Notes: generated from the letters alone by a model not told the origin. Positions 1 through 13,000 are shown, counted from the first letter of the stretch. The stretch: DNA of 64,000 nucleotides from Cryptomeria japonica (GCF_030272615.1 NC_081414.1:48538501-48602500), one strand, 5' to 3'. Program-made: numbers and translations.

Positions 1-843
1 CCGTGGTGGGAATGTACATGGTCTGCTACAAAATCCACAAAATGAAAATGATTCTTCTGTCTCTGCAAATGAAGCCCAAACCTGCAATTACAGCTGCGCA
101 CCTGCAACCTACACACAGGAAAGAGAGGGGGAATGGTTGTGGATAGGGGTTTGCCTCAGTCAAACCTCGATTGTGGAATCAACCTTGAAAGAAAGTAATT
201 TCAAATGCTTGAATGTAAACAATGGAGATGTATACCTTGTAGATCTGCAACTTGTTGATGATGATTGCTTTGCTTGTTAAATGTAACCACAAATGTTGTA
301 TGAAATTGCATGTAACATGACAAAACCCTAACACACACATGCTTGCAAATGAATATTGTAATGTTGCTCCCATGGATGAATGAAGAAGACTTGAGTGCTT
401 GAATGCTTGATGATGACCTTGAAATCTTGTATCTTCTCCTTATGCTCTTTATCCCTTATCATCCATTTTTCATCTGTCCATGAATGAGGGTATTGAATTC
501 CTTTTTATACATTCCTCAAGGATTAATTTTCAACCACCGAAGGCTAACAAAGAGGAATTTCAAACCCTGAAGACAAGAAATGTATAGGAGATCGGGCATA
601 CCTGACATAGGGCCACCCTAAGAGGTGGGGATAGGGGTGCCACGCCCCTATCCTAGGGGGGGCAGGGGTGCCATGCCCTTGTCTTAGGGGACAGGGTCTA
701 AAGCAGACACAAGACATGAAAGAGAAAGAGTGAAGGGTTGGAAATGCAGAAATAGGTCTCGATTAGGGAAGGAGATATCGTCGCCAAGGTGAGGACCCAA
801 AATGTGGTTAAAATTGCAGGGGTCACAATTTTATGACACTACA
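1..843 (-). repeat. Partial LTR of a gypsy-like family, minus orientation, running off the left edge
   Basis: Read on the minus strand, the LTR starts with TGTAGTGTCATAAAATTG at 843 and continues past base 1. Bases 600-700 hold GC-rich near-palindromes around GGGGCGTGGCACCCC. The same landmarks occur in the same order in plus orientation at 63319-64000: the start motif, the GC-rich block, and a GGTTTGAC...GGCAAACCCC segment near bases 145-180. That makes them two copies of one LTR family. No internal region is visible, so solo or complete status is open. Confidence 0.75.
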
Positions 844-1544
844 CAAGCAACTGATAACAACTGGGTTACAACATAACCGACTCACAGGCCTAGTAGAACA
901 TATATAATAGGTCACAACCGAGACCTTGAATCTTAAGATCTATCTTCTATACACATTCTCACTACTTAATTCTTTGATTGATTATATTATAATGTGTAAT
1001 TACAATTATATATACGATCCAAAGGATCCAATCAGCCTAAAAAGGGATCAAAACTCGAAGAACAAGACCTAACATGTAAAATTAACAAGGTCGGCCTCCG
1101 CCAAGAGATTCCTCCAGAAAATCCAAATGATGAAGTGTAGATCACGGGAAAAAGTCAGCCACATGCCAAGGAACATCGGAATCAATGCCCACAACTCCAC
1201 AAGCTTCGGAAGGAGTTCCGGTAGATCACCAAAATAGGTCCAGGCAACCGATAACAAGAACTGTCAACCGGTAACGAGAAACTGTCAAGGAAACCGATAG
1301 CAATATCTTGCCGAAAAATGATCCAAATTTGATGTGGTCTAGAAATAAGAAAGATGACCAAGTATTCAAGTAGAATCCAACTCCACAGGATCTGGTGAGC
1401 CAAAACTGGGACAGAGAAAGAAATGCTGAAACTGCAAATAGAAAGCAAAACATAAAGAAAATGTTTTTGGTTGATGCAAGATTTCTATGAACTGGGGATG
1501 CTCCTGCATTAGTATTGGAGAGACCTATACTATGCAACATTTCC
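844..1544. other. Unassigned repeat-like sequence without a gene
   Basis: No long reading frame, RNA gene or clear terminal repeat is visible. Several CCGGTAAC/CCGATAAC-type words near 1220-1300 resemble words in the copia LTRs elsewhere in the window. It is probably retroelement debris, but I cannot place it in a family. Confidence 0.4.
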
Positions 1545-1761
1545 TCCAGTCCTCAGGGCAAGGAGTTACAGGAGAGCCTCTCAGACTATGACCGTAGGGA
1601 GAGACAAGAGGCAAGCATCCAGTGGTGGGGTTATGGGTCCACCTGCACCACCAGGAGGTAGGGATAGAGGAGGAGACAGACAGGGTGATCCTAGAGCAGG
1701 GACTTTGAGAGCTCAAATTCCTTTGAGGCCAACTGGCTCCAAGGGAGGGAGTTCATTGTAG
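1545..1761 (+). pseudogene. Possible C-terminal remnant of a retroelement polyprotein
   Basis: An open plus-strand run of about 70 codons ends at TAG 1759-1761. It is rich in Arg, Gly and Pro and includes PPAPPGGRDRGGDRQGD followed by PTGSKGGSSL and the stop. Low-complexity basic tails of this kind occur at the ends of some retroelement polyproteins, but there is no catalytic or zinc-binding motif. It has no start codon in context, and it lies opposite in strand to G1 next to it. It could be chance open frame in a GC-richer patch. Product unknown. Confidence 0.25.
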
Positions 1762-3540
1762 TTCTTTTGGATCCCATTTTGTATCAGTTTTTATATGATG
1801 ATGTAGACACCTTTGGGTGATTTTATAGCCATATGATGTTTTGACATCATTGTATCATGATACTGATATTATTTTGATATATATGTGAGATGACTCATTC
1901 CTTGCGACAACTATATGCATGTTTACTAGGTGTTTGTAATTCTATATGATGTGTGATTCTATATGATGATGTTGTTTATGTATGCATGTTCTTATAATGA
2001 TTCTATCATGCTTATGATGATGACTATGATATGGATGCCAAATATGTACATGATGAAATGCAATATTTTTGTTCTTTTATGTTTTATATGCCATGCATGA
2101 TGCAAATGTGAATGTACCATAGATGGATGTATGATAATTGACATGCTATGATTATTTATATGATGAGAGTGCAAATGTATATATGATATGTTAATCAGTG
2201 GTGTGTACAGGATCTAATTTCTATATGTATGGATATAATGAAAATTACTAACATGTGGTGATGCAGGTGAATACTACATGAAATGCAAATATTTTTGGCA
2301 TGTCTTTATACTCAATCATGTGATAGCGGGCTACACGGACTTAGGGAAAGATGATAGAGGTCAATCATGAAAGGAGGATGGAAGGTAGAATATATGGAAG
2401 TGAAAGAGTTTCTTGTACTATTATCGTCATTGAGATTTATTATGGTAAATAGGTTATGACAATCGAGGTATAGATTCAACCCAGAAAGTTGTTGTACCCG
2501 TTTGCATGGAGATTAGACAATCGCAAACAAGGAACGCCCTAGTTCACACTAGACTCACAATGTCCTCATATCCTTGGACAAGTCATAGCATTACTAAGAG
2601 ACAATCCACATACAACAAAACAATAAGTGAACATATCCCATCCTCTCCTTTCTAGTCAAAGACATCCTAAAGATATAATCTCTAGTCAGAGACATCCCGA
2701 AAAAGCTAAAAGACATATCACTAAAAAGACAAAATCAAAAGAAAATAAAGACTTGACACCAACATACAATGAAATTCTCAAGTTATTTGTGTTTCTTGCC
2801 ACATATATTAACATGTTTGATTTGGTCACAATGTTGTTATCTTGATAAAGGACATATAATGTTGAAAAACCATGTTGTTGCCAAAGTCTACTGAAAGATT
2901 TAATTTGTTGAAAGCCCATTGCTAATTGTGTGTCATCTGAAACTGACTGAATCCATGAAACTAATACTTTATTGCGAAGAAGATCAAAACTTTATTGCAG
3001 ACTGGCGATGCAAGTGATTTTTTTTATTGTGGATTGTGCGCAAAAAGGAGGAATGAAAATATGACGTTCCTCAAAACATGCGATGCTCAAGGTACCACTT
3101 CCATCACTGGATTTAGAATTTTGCCCAGTTATAGATTGGACCCGATTTGTTATGGAAGGAAAGGGTTAAAAGGGAAGTTTATTTTGAATGGCTAGCCAAT
3201 CTTAGGTAAATCAATAACAAGCTATGATGGAAATGGGTAAATTTATTATGGATGGATAGGTTGTGAGTGTGTTCAAAGTGAAAGGATGAGATTGAATCCT
3301 GAAGGAGGGACGAGAAATGTCTCTACACATGACGCCAGTAACCCTTTTTTCAGCATGGTACTTGCTTATGGCGCCACCAAAGTGGTTTTCACCGTTGGAC
3401 AAATTTATTTCTCTTTACTTTTTTTTATTTTTTTCAATTTTTTTGTGTCACAAGGCACCTGTTTGCCAGGTTTTCACCAAGTAACGATTTTCTATTTTTA
3501 TGATTTTTTTTGTATTTTTGAATTAGGATATTGTGAAGAG
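1762..3540 (-). other. Probable long 3' untranslated region of G1
   Basis: This follows the G1 pol stop on the minus strand. The first part contains A-rich tracts and GTTTGTCCAACGGTGAAAACC-type words; farther on it is rich in CATCATATAAATA-like words. No protein-coding potential is seen. A long AT-rich tail before the 3' LTR is usual in plant gypsy elements. I find no copy of the G1 LTR in bases 1-3540, so the 3' LTR is either outside the window or deleted. Confidence 0.5.
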
Positions 3541-4115
3541 CTATGTGTAAAAGCTGCGAAGGTGCATGCTATTGATAGGATCCTCCAAAGGTTCTCCATC
3601 TGGTGTTGAAAGTTGATATGCACCTTATCCATAGACTGTTGTGATGATGTAAGCACCAAACCAATTGGGCTTAAATTTTCCTTTCTTTTCTTGGTCTTGC
3701 TGATTTTTTGGATTCTCTCTCAATACTAAGTTACCTACCTCAAATGTACGAGGCTTTAACTTATGATTGTAGTTGCAACTCATTCTCTGATGATAAGCCT
3801 TAAGATGATTAAAAGGAGTTTGTCTTTGCTCATACAATAGTTCTAGTTCCAGTAAATGAGAGACCCTGTAGTCCTCACCATTAATTATATCGCATAAAGA
3901 GACTTGCAAGGATGGTAACTCGACCTCAATAGGAAAGCTAGCTTCAGAACCATAGACAATTGAATAAGGAGTGGCTCTGGTAGGTGTACGAACAATTGTG
4001 CGATAAGTCCAAAGTGTGGGATTGAGTTGGATGTGCCAATTTCGGCCAGTGTCATCGACTGTCTTTTTGAGGATTCTAAGAATGGTTTTGTTAGACTCCT
4101 CAACTTGACCATTAT
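3541..4115 (-). pseudogene. G1 integrase, C-terminal half
   Basis: This would be the end of the core and the C-terminal DNA-binding part of a Ty3/gypsy integrase, the enzyme that joins the element's cDNA to the chromosome. From 4115 the frame reads GQVEESNKTILRILKK, the classic segment after YYPQGN in plant gypsy integrases. It continues through TPYSIVYGSEASFPIEVELP and LVLRENPKNQQDQEKKGKFKPNWFGAY. A stop interrupts near 3625; the same frame then continues with GAYQLSTPDGEPLEDPINSMHL and ends at TAG 3543-3541. No chromodomain follows, consistent with a Tat-type rather than a chromovirus element. The N-terminal half lies at 10082-10600, beyond element E. Family assignment is firm; the gene is non-functional. 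Confidence 0.9.
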
Positions 4116-5006
4116 TGTTAGGAAAATGGTGTCTCAACCTTGCATTTACATAAGGTTGCTATTTATAGTAAGTTTTCATTTGGGCACGAAATGGTGCGAA
4201 ATTCTCCTTGAAGCTTTTGGTTGGTTAGATAAGCATTCCGGTAAAGTTACGTCGCAAGATCACAACTACTTTTGAAGATATTAAATTTTATGTTTTGGAG
4301 GGGTCTAATGAAAGGTTTAAATTTGATTTTGAGGACTTTAGAGGCCCCAAAATGCCCTGAAAAGTGGGCATAAATGGCATAGCATTTACGAGGCAATAGA
4401 GAACTTCGCGAGCTTTCCGACGCTTCAAATAGTTCGTCAATCGGACACAGGGTTCACAAGTTATAGCCTCTAGAAGTTTCTACTCTTGAAATAGGAAATA
4501 TAATTTATTTCAGACACATAAATGAGATGTAAAAGTGAGGGACACGAGTTGATGTGTGTTTTAACATGTCATAGGGCATCTAGAAGGGAGATAAGGTCAG
4601 CTACACCTTATTGGGTGGTTTTAGCCCATGGTTTTGTAATACCGTTTGACAGTTTCTTGTATTGTATTTCCTATATATGAGGTGCGTGAGATAAGGTTGT
4701 GTGTAAGAGTCTCATGGCTATTGAGTTACCTCTAAATCTTTGATTAGTGGTACTCCTGCGAAGAGATTCCTCTGCAAGTATATTGTAATGTGTTTTTGAT
4801 TGCTGAATAATATATTGGGTGGCTTTTGGAGTGTGGGGTTTTTCTCCCATAAGGGTTTTCCCCATGTAAATCACTGTGTTATGGTTTGAATGTTATTATA
4901 TCTATTTCTAATTTTTGTAACTCTTGTGATGATCTGTACAAGTTTTTGCATTACCCTCCTCTCAAGGTTAGTGTAGGAAGTTGTTCCGCTACTTAAATTC
5001 CTTACA
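4116..5006 (+). repeat. E 5' LTR
   Basis: Starts TGTTAGGAAAATGG and ends CTTACA, 891 bp. The TATA box of the 3' copy (CTATAAAAG, 9601-9609) reads GATGTAAAAG here at 4526-4535. The LTR that should drive transcription has therefore lost its core promoter motif. Confidence 0.9.
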
Positions 5007-5008
5007 AG

Positions 5009-5020
5009 TGGTATCAGAGT
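5009..5020 (+). promoter_or_regulatory. E primer-binding site (initiator tRNA-Met type)
   Basis: TGGTATCAGAGT lies two bases after the 5' LTR. It is complementary to the 3' end of plant initiator tRNA-Met, the usual primer for copia elements. Confidence 0.9.
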
Positions 5021-5132
5021 TGTATCACCTTTGGTTTCAGTTGTGGGTTGTTTGGTTTTTTTTTAACTAATCCAGATTTGAGTGGGAGCTTGTGTAGAAG
5101 ACACTTTTTGATCTTGTTGTAGGAATTTTCAG

Positions 5133-8100
5133 ATGGCAAAATTTTATCATGGAAAATAGAGGTAGAGAAATTTAATGGAATGAATTTTGAGATGTGGAAG
5201 ATGAAGATGGAAAATCTGCTAATAGATTGAGATCTATTGGATGATGTTGATGCAAATGTCCAAAGGCCCTCAGAACCTATTGTGACGGATTAGTATGATG
5301 TTATGGACCAAAAAACCAAGGGTCTAATCAGACTGTGCCTAGTAGACTCTATTCTAATCAATGTCCACGAAGAAAACTCTGCAAAGAAGCTATGGACTAA
5401 GCTTGGTAAAATGTATCAAGTGAAATCTTTATTAAATCAGATTTTCTTGAGGAAGAAATTGTATTCCTTGAAGATGGAAGAGGGTGGACGAATTGTAGAC
5501 CACTTGGAAGCATAAAATATGTTTGTGGCTCAATTAGTATATGTCGGTGTTAAGATGAACGAAGAGGAGAAATCCCAGATCTTGCTTTGTTCTTTGCCTG
5601 ATTCGTGGGATTCTCTTATTATGGCTATCAGTTGTACTTTTGTTGTTTTGAAGTTTGAAGATGTGGTGGGTGCCCTACTTGGTGAAGAGATGCGGAGGAA
5701 GGTATCCCACAGTTCAATGGAAGCCCTAATTGTTTGTGGAAGACCTAAGTAGAAAGACAAGAAGAATGAGAAGCGCGATAAGTCCAAATCAAGAGGGAGA
5801 TCAAAATATCCTGGAAAGCCCAAAGTCATTTGCTGGAATTGCGGTAAACCAGGTCACATCTGCAAGGATTTCAAAGAAGAAGAAAAAGAAGAAGATTGAT
5901 TTTGATTCTGAGTCCGAGAAGGAAGATGGTGATGCATTTATTGTAGCTTTGGAGACTCATGCAGGTAATGATGCCTGGTTAATTGACTTAGGTGCATCTT
6001 TTCATATGACTACCAATAGAGATTGATTTTCTAAATATGAATAATTTAATGGAGGTAAGGTGTAAGTGGGTGATCATTCACATTTAGACATTGTTGGTCG
6101 AGTTAAATTTAGAATCAAGCTTTCTGATGGTAGAATAAAAATGATTAATGGTGTGTTGAATATCCCTAGATTAAAACGAAATCTGTTATCTGTGAGCAAA
6201 CTAATAGATGCGGGTGTGCAGGTAGTCTTTTCTGAAGCAGGATGTAAGATGATTAAGGGTGCTATGGTAATTGCTAGAGGTGTCAGGTTTGACACTTTGT
6301 ATAATCTAGACGCATACACTGTTGAGTCTAATAACACTTCCGTGAAAAGTAAATCTTTGGAAGATTTGAGGGTTTCACCTCCAACAGATGGAAATGGCTT
6401 TTGGGTACTTAAGGGTGCTCTATCTTCTGAAGAAAAGTTACTTGCAGAGAAGACTATGTTATGGCACCAGAGGCTTGGCCACATTGGAGAAAAGGGTCTA
6501 AGGACCTTGAAAAATAAAAACCTTTTTGAAGGTTTGAATGATTGTAATCTTGACTTTGATGTCTGTGAGCATTGTATTTATGGAAAACAAAACCGCGTTC
6601 GGTTTTACTCGAGTTCTCATAAAACTTGTGGTCTTTTGGATCTTATTCATTATGATATGTTTGGTCATGTAGATGTTCTTTCGATTGGAAAATCTGCATA
6701 TTATGTTTCATTTATTGATGATTTTAGTAGAAGGACATGGGTATATTTTCTAAAGAGTAAATTTGAAGTTTTCAGTCAATTTAAAGTATTTAAAGCAATG
6801 GTTGAGTTGTAGATTGGAAAGAAAATTAAATGTTTGAGGATTGATAATGGCAGTGAATTTTTCTCTAATGATTTGGATAGATTCTGTAAAGTTCATGGCA
6901 TTAACAGTCAGAAGACAACTCCGTATTCTACACATCAAAATACTAATGAAGAAGGTTAGAAGTATGCTGAGTGGTGGTGGTCTAGAATAAAAGTTTTGGG
7001 TTGAAGTTGTTGCCGTTGCTTGCTACCTGATTAACAAATCTCCTACATGAAACCTTGTTCATAAAACACTTATGGAAGCATGGCCGGGTCACAAGCCTTC
7101 ATTGAGACATCTTAGAGTTTTTGGTTGCGAGGCATATGCACATGTGCCAAAGGAGAAGCAGACAAAGTTGAAGAACAAGGTCGTGAAATGTATCTTCATT
7201 GGGTACAATTATGGTGTGAAAGGATACAGGCATTGGGACCTTGTTACACAAAAGGTAATTTATAGTATAAGTATTATTTTTAGAGAAATTAAGTCTCGTT
7301 CTGCTACATTGCAGCCATAACAGACTAAAAAGGAAGATGTGATTCAATTTCCTTCTACACCTAAAAGAGTTGAATCAAGACCGCTAGATAGGCAAGAAGT
7401 TGAGGAGAGCTCGTCTAGCTCTGAATCTTTAGAAGAGGAGAAAGAACCTCCAACTCAGCTTGTTCGAAGGTCTACAAGACATAGACAACCACCTGAAAGG
7501 TATTCACCTAATGATTGAAGATGTATTTTTACTTTGAATATTAATGTGGATGAACCAAAAGCTATAGATGAGGCATTAGGTATGAATGATGTAGAATCCT
7601 AGAAGATTGCTATGGAAGAAGAAATGACAGCTTTGAAAAAGAATGATAGATGGGATCTTGTACCATTGCTTGAAGGATGAAAGCCTGTTGGTTGTAAATG
7701 GGTGTGCAAGAAAAAGATTGGTTTAGGTGGAAGCATTGAGAAGTATAAAGCAAGGTTGGTTGCAAAAGGTTACTCTCAGGTTGACGGTGTTGATTATGGT
7801 GAGATATTTTCTCCTGTTGCCAAAATGACATCCATTAGATTTTTGCTTTCTATTGCTGCTGCTTATGATTTAGAGGTTGACCAAATGGATGTGAAAACTG
7901 CTTTCCTTCATGGTGATTTGGAGGAGGATATTTATATGACACAACCGAAGCACTATGTGGTGAAAGGTAAAAGTAATTTGGTCTGTAAATTAAAGAAATA
8001 TTTGTATGGCCTCAAACAGAGTCCTAGGATGTGGTAGCAGAAATTTGATACATATGTGTTGAGTTTGGGATCTGAGCATTCTAAATCAGATCACTGTGTT

Positions 8101-9132
8101 TATTATAAATCTGATGGTGATCATTTCTTATACATTGCATTGTATGTTGATGATATGTTATTCATTGGTAAAGGGAAACGTATGATTTCAAAACCAAAAT
8201 CTTAGCTCACTGCTAAATTTGAAATGAAAGATCTTGGTGCAGCGAAACACATTATTGGGATGGAAATTATAAGAGATAGAGTGAACAAAAAGCTATGACT
8301 AGGCCATAATAAGTATGTGAATTCAGTGTTACAGAGGTTCAACATGTAGGATTGTAGACCATTTTGTGTTCCTTTTACAGTTGGAACGAAATTATTTGCT
8401 GCAGATTGTCCTACATCCCCGTAGGAGATGGAAGACATGAAAAAAGTGCCTTACCAGAGTGCAGTTGGAAGTTTGGTGCATGCTATGGTCTATAGTAGAC
8501 TAGACATTGCCCAAGCAGTGGGAGTTCTGTCCAGATGTATGTCCAATCCTAGTAGAGTTCATTGGGATGCAGTCAAAAGAGTCTTCAAATGTTTGAAGGG
8601 CACCTTAGAGTATTCTTTGTGTTATCATGGTAATTCAGTTGGAGATGTGATTTCCCTTGATATTTATGGTTATGTGGATTCAGATTGGGCAAGTGATATT
8701 GATAGAAGAAGATCTACCAGTGCTTATGTGTTTAATTTATTTGGTGGTGCAATTAGTTGGATGAGTAAGCGACAGGCTGTGGTTGCTTTGTCCACTATTG
8801 AAGCAGAGTATATGGAAGCTACTCATGCTTGTAATGAAGCCATTTGGCTTAAGATATTGTGTTCAGATATTGGAATAAAATAAGAAGCAGTGACAGTTTA
8901 TTGTGACAGTCAGAGTACGATATGCCTAGATAAGAACCCGACATTTCATGCCCAAACCAATCACATTTATGTTTAGTATCATTTTGTCAGAGATATGGTC
9001 AAAGATGGTAGGGTGAAGCTGGTTAAGGTTGAAAATTTGAAGAATGTTGCAAATGCTTTAACTAAGGTTGTGAGGACAAAGAAGTTCAGATGGTGTTCGG
9101 AGTCTATGGGCCTCATAGCCCCTAGTAATTGA
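5133..9132 (+). pseudogene. E gag-pol polyprotein, broken
   Basis: The chosen start is the ATG at 5133, just after the primer site; copia gags begin there and the frame soon reads VEKFNGMNFEMWKMKMENLL. The gag has a zinc knuckle at 5832-5873, CWNCGKPGHICKDF, whose last Cys is Phe. The protease motif at about 5984-6000 reads DLGAS instead of DSGAS. The integrase region runs from about 6440 (WHQRLGHIG, then CEHCIYGKQ) to 7320, with a frameshift or deletion near 6950-7070. RT spans about 7600-8400 with an intact YVDD at 8143-8154. RNase H follows with YVDSDWASD, EAEYMEATHA and CDSQSTICL, ending at TGA 9130-9132. In-frame stops occur near 5228, 5290, 5513, 5750, 6810, 7678, 8036, 8296 and 8881. 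It would have made virus-like particle protein and the replication enzymes; it cannot now. Confidence 0.92.
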
Positions 9133-9187
9133 TTTATTGTGTTGATACTCCCTTTGCTCTTGCAAGGTGTTGGACAAGTGAGAGATT

Positions 9188-10081
9188 TGTTGCGAAAATG
9201 GTGTCTTAACCTTGAATTTACATAAGGTTACTATTTATAGTAAGTTTTTATTTGGGCACGAAATGTTTCAAAATTCTCCCCGAAGCTTCTAGTTGGCTAG
9301 ATAAGCATTCTGTTAAAGTTACGTCTCAAGATCACAGTTAGTTTTGAAGATATTAAATTTTTCGTTTTGGAGGGGTCCAATGAAAGGTTTAAATTTGATT
9401 TTGAGGACTTTAGAGGCCCCTAAATGTCCTGAAAAGTTGACTAAAATGGTGTAGTGTTTACAAGGCAATAGATCACTTTGCGATCTTTTTGACGCTTCAA
9501 ACGGTGTTTGTCAATCGGACACACGATTCACAAGTTATGGCCTTCAAAAGTTTGTACTCTTGAAATAGGAAATATAATTTGTATCAGACACATAAATGAG
9601 CTATAAAAGGGAGGGACACATGTTGATGTGTGTTTCAACAAGTCATAGGGCATCTAGAAGGGAGATAAGGTCGGCTACACCTTATTGGGTTGTTTTTGCC
9701 CATGGTTTTGTAATATCATTTGATGGTTTCTTGTATTGTATCTCCTATGTATGAGGTGCGTGAGATAGAGGTTGTGTGTAAGAGTCTCATGGCTATTGAG
9801 TTGCCTCTAAATCTCTGATTAGTAGTACTCTTGCGAAGAGCTTGCTCTGCAAGTATATTGTAATCTATTTTTGATTGCTGAATAATATATTGGGCGGCTT
9901 TTGGAGTGTGGAGTTTTTCTCCCATAAGGGTTTTCCCCATGTAAATCAGTGTGTTATGGTTTGAATGTTATTATATCTATTTCTATTTTTTGTAACTGTC
10001 ATGATGATCTGTAAAAGTTTTTGCATTACCCTCTTCTCAAGATTAGTGTAGGAAGTTGTTTCTCTACTTAACTTCCTTACA
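9188..10081 (+). repeat. E 3' LTR
   Basis: 894 bp, starting TGTTGCGAAAATGG and ending CTTACA, followed by duplication ATTAC. It is preceded by a weak polypurine stretch, GGACAAGTGAGAGATT (about 9172-9187). It keeps a TATA box, CTATAAAAG, at 9601-9609. Confidence 0.9.
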
Positions 10082-13000
10082 ATTACCTTGGGGGTAGTAT
10101 GGAGTGGAGAAGCAGTGGTTAATATGGAAGCGATCACAAATTTCATGAACATCCTAATTTTTGAAGGGACTTTCATTGTCTGTGATGATGGAAAGAGGAA
10201 CACCATAGCGGTAGATGATGTAATTAAGGATGAATGTCACAATCTATTTTCCAGTGACTTGGGTGAGAGGAACGACTTCAATCCATTTCATGAAATATTT
10301 CGTGGTAGTGATAATGAATTTATGGCCATTGGAAGAAGGAGGGTGAATCTTGCCAATGGGGTCAAGTCCCCACTAGAAAAAGGGCCATGGAGTTGCGATT
10401 GGTTGAAGTTCCTATGCTGGTGCATGAATGAGATCTCCATGAATCTGACATTGCTTACATTTCCTAACAAACTGATATGAGTTTTTTTCCATAGTGGGAC
10501 AGTAGTATCCATTTCTGATAAGTTTCTTGGTTAAGGTCGGACCACTAGAGTGGGCACCACATATACCTTCATGAATCTCACGTAACGCAATCCAAGCTTC
10601 ACCATTTCCTAAACATCTAAGAAGAGTGCCATCTAGACCTCAACGGTAAAGGGTATCGATTAAAATGACATAGCGAGAAGATTGGCGGATGAAGGTACGA
10701 CGTTGATTGTTGGAGAGGTCAGGCGGAAGGGTATTGTTGCGAAGGTAAGTGAAAATGACACCGTACCAAGTGGAATCAGGACTAGCAACACATATCATCT
10801 CTTTAGGAGTGATCTCATACGAGGGAACCAAAAGATTATCCACCAAGAACTCATAGTAGGTCTCATTCTGTAGTAGATCGATCAATGAAGCAATAGTAAC
10901 CATGACATTTGCAGCTCGATTGTTATCCCTTGGAATCTGCTCAAAGATTATCTCTGTGAAGTACTATTTGAAGTCATCTACCATTTTCTTATAAGGCAAT
11001 AATTTTTCATCTTTTGTCTGGGAGTCATCATTTGCTTGACGAATCACTAGTTGAGAGTCCCCCAAAACATGAAGTTCCTAGGTCTTCCATTGAACTACAA
11101 TTCAAAGACCTGTTGTTAATGCCTCATACTCTGCTATGTTGTTGGTGGAAGGAAATGAAAATTGATAGGACTTAGGAATAAAATCCCCTTGAGGTGTGAT
11201 AAAGAGGATGCCAACTCCTACACCATACTGCGTGTATGAACCATAAAAATATAATTGCCAATGCTTTGTGTGTGTCATAGTAATAATGGATTCATCTAGA
11301 AACTCTGAGGTCATAGGAGTATTATCAATCATAGGTGCATCTACTAACTGGTCTGCACTAGCTTTTCCCTTAATGGATTTTCTGTCGACATACTCAATGT
11401 CAAATTCACTTAAAATCATAACCCATTTAGCCAATGTTCCTGTAAGGGTTGCTTTGTTCAGAAGATACTTGAGTGGATCTATTCTTGCAACGAGCTTAGT
11501 TTTATGAGTGAGCATGTAGTGGCAGAATTTTTGTGAAGCAAAAACTACGACCAAACATGCACATTCAATCGGTGTGTAATTAGGCTCATACCCGACCAAA
11601 GTACGACTAATATAATACACTGCTCTTTCCTTACCATCATTGTCTTGTTGTGCTAGAAGTGCCCCCAACGCTATTTGTATGGCTGATATGTAGAGCAACA
11701 AGGGTTTCCCTTGAATCGACAACATCAAAACTGGTGGATTTAGGAGATAATCTTTGAGAATCTGAAATTCCTGTTGACATTTGTCATCCCACTTGAATTT
11801 GATGTTTTTGTGGAGTAGTTGCTGAAAAGGATGACATTTATTTGCAAGTTGAGCAATGAATCTTCGTATAGACTGGAGTCTACCTTGTAGAGACCGAAGT
11901 TGATTGATATTCTTTGGTGGTGGCATTTCTAATATAGCTCTGACTTTTGTTGGATCGACTTGAATTCCTCTCTTTGATACAATGTATCCAAGGAGCTTCC
12001 CGGAGGTTACTCCAAAGACACATTTCTTAGGGTTTAATCTAACTTTGTATTTTTGTAACCGATCGAAGACCACTAAAAGGATGTCCAGACGTGTTTCTCT
12101 TTCTAATGATTTAACTAGGAGGTTATCAACATATTCTTCCATAGTAACATGCATGAGATCGTGAAATATGGTAGTCATAGCTCTTTGGTAAGTGGCACTT
12201 GCGTTCTTTAGTCCGAAGGGCATGACATTCCAGCAAAAAGTTCCCCAAGGACAAGTAAATGTTGTTTTATGTTAATCTTCAGGTGCGATTTTTATCTGGT
12301 TGTACCCAAAGAATCCATCCATCAAAGATAACATTGCATGACTAGTTGTAAGATCCACTATTAAATCAATATTTGGTAGCGAAAAATATTCTTTAGGACA
12401 AGCTTTGTTGATATCTCTGAAATTTGTACATATTCTAATGTTGTGATTTGGCTTGCTGACGGGTACCAAGTTAGAAATCCACTCGGGGTAATCAATCGAT
12501 CTTATGAATCCAATGTCTAGGAATTTCTCAAGTTCTACTTTTACTAATAGTTCCACCCGTGGATGCATTTTCCTCAATTTCTGTTTCATTGGCTTTGCTC
12601 TTGGTGTGACTATCAAATGATGCATAACCAAGTCAGGATCTAGTCTAGGCATATCTGCTTACGACCATGCGAAGTTGATTTGTCATTCTATGAAGAAGCT
12701 TATGAACTTCAGTCTTTCCTCTTCTATTAAAGATTCTGCTAAAAAGATGTTATGTGGTGTCTCTTCTGTGCCAATGTTTGTTTTGATGGTTTCCTCTACC
12801 AACATGGATGATTTCTCTTCATATGATGTCATCGGGAGAATGTCAAGCCTTCCATATTTTAGCACCTCGGGGAGGTTTTCACCCTCAGATACGTCCTTTC
12901 TTTTTACATTTTTGGGGTTAGACAACGTCACAGTGTGGTTTTCACCATAAGACCCATGGGTTTTTTTTTTTTTTATGTTTTGTGACTAGAAGGCCCAACA

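Larger units (their letters stand above)
4116..10081 (+). mobile_element. E: Ty1/copia retrotransposon inserted in G1 integrase
   Basis: Two similar LTRs (4116-5006 and 9188-10081, both TGTT...TTACA) flank a gag-pol region. Domain order is gag, protease, integrase, RT, RNase H, which defines Ty1/copia. The 5-bp duplication is ATTAT at 4111-4115 and ATTAC at 10082-10086; ATTAC is probably original, because it completes the G1 integrase codons. The first 200 bases of the LTRs differ at roughly one position in ten by eye, so the insertion is old. At least ten stops and frameshifts have killed the coding region. Confidence 0.93.

Noticed and set aside
1795-1804. TGTAGACACC on the plus strand, identical to the start of the G1 LTR
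   Set aside because: Only ten bases match; the following sequence is unrelated, and the orientation is wrong for a G1 3' LTR.
1992-2174. His/Ile-rich minus-strand frame
   Set aside because: Low-complexity CATCAT-rich 3' UTR sequence; composition explains it.
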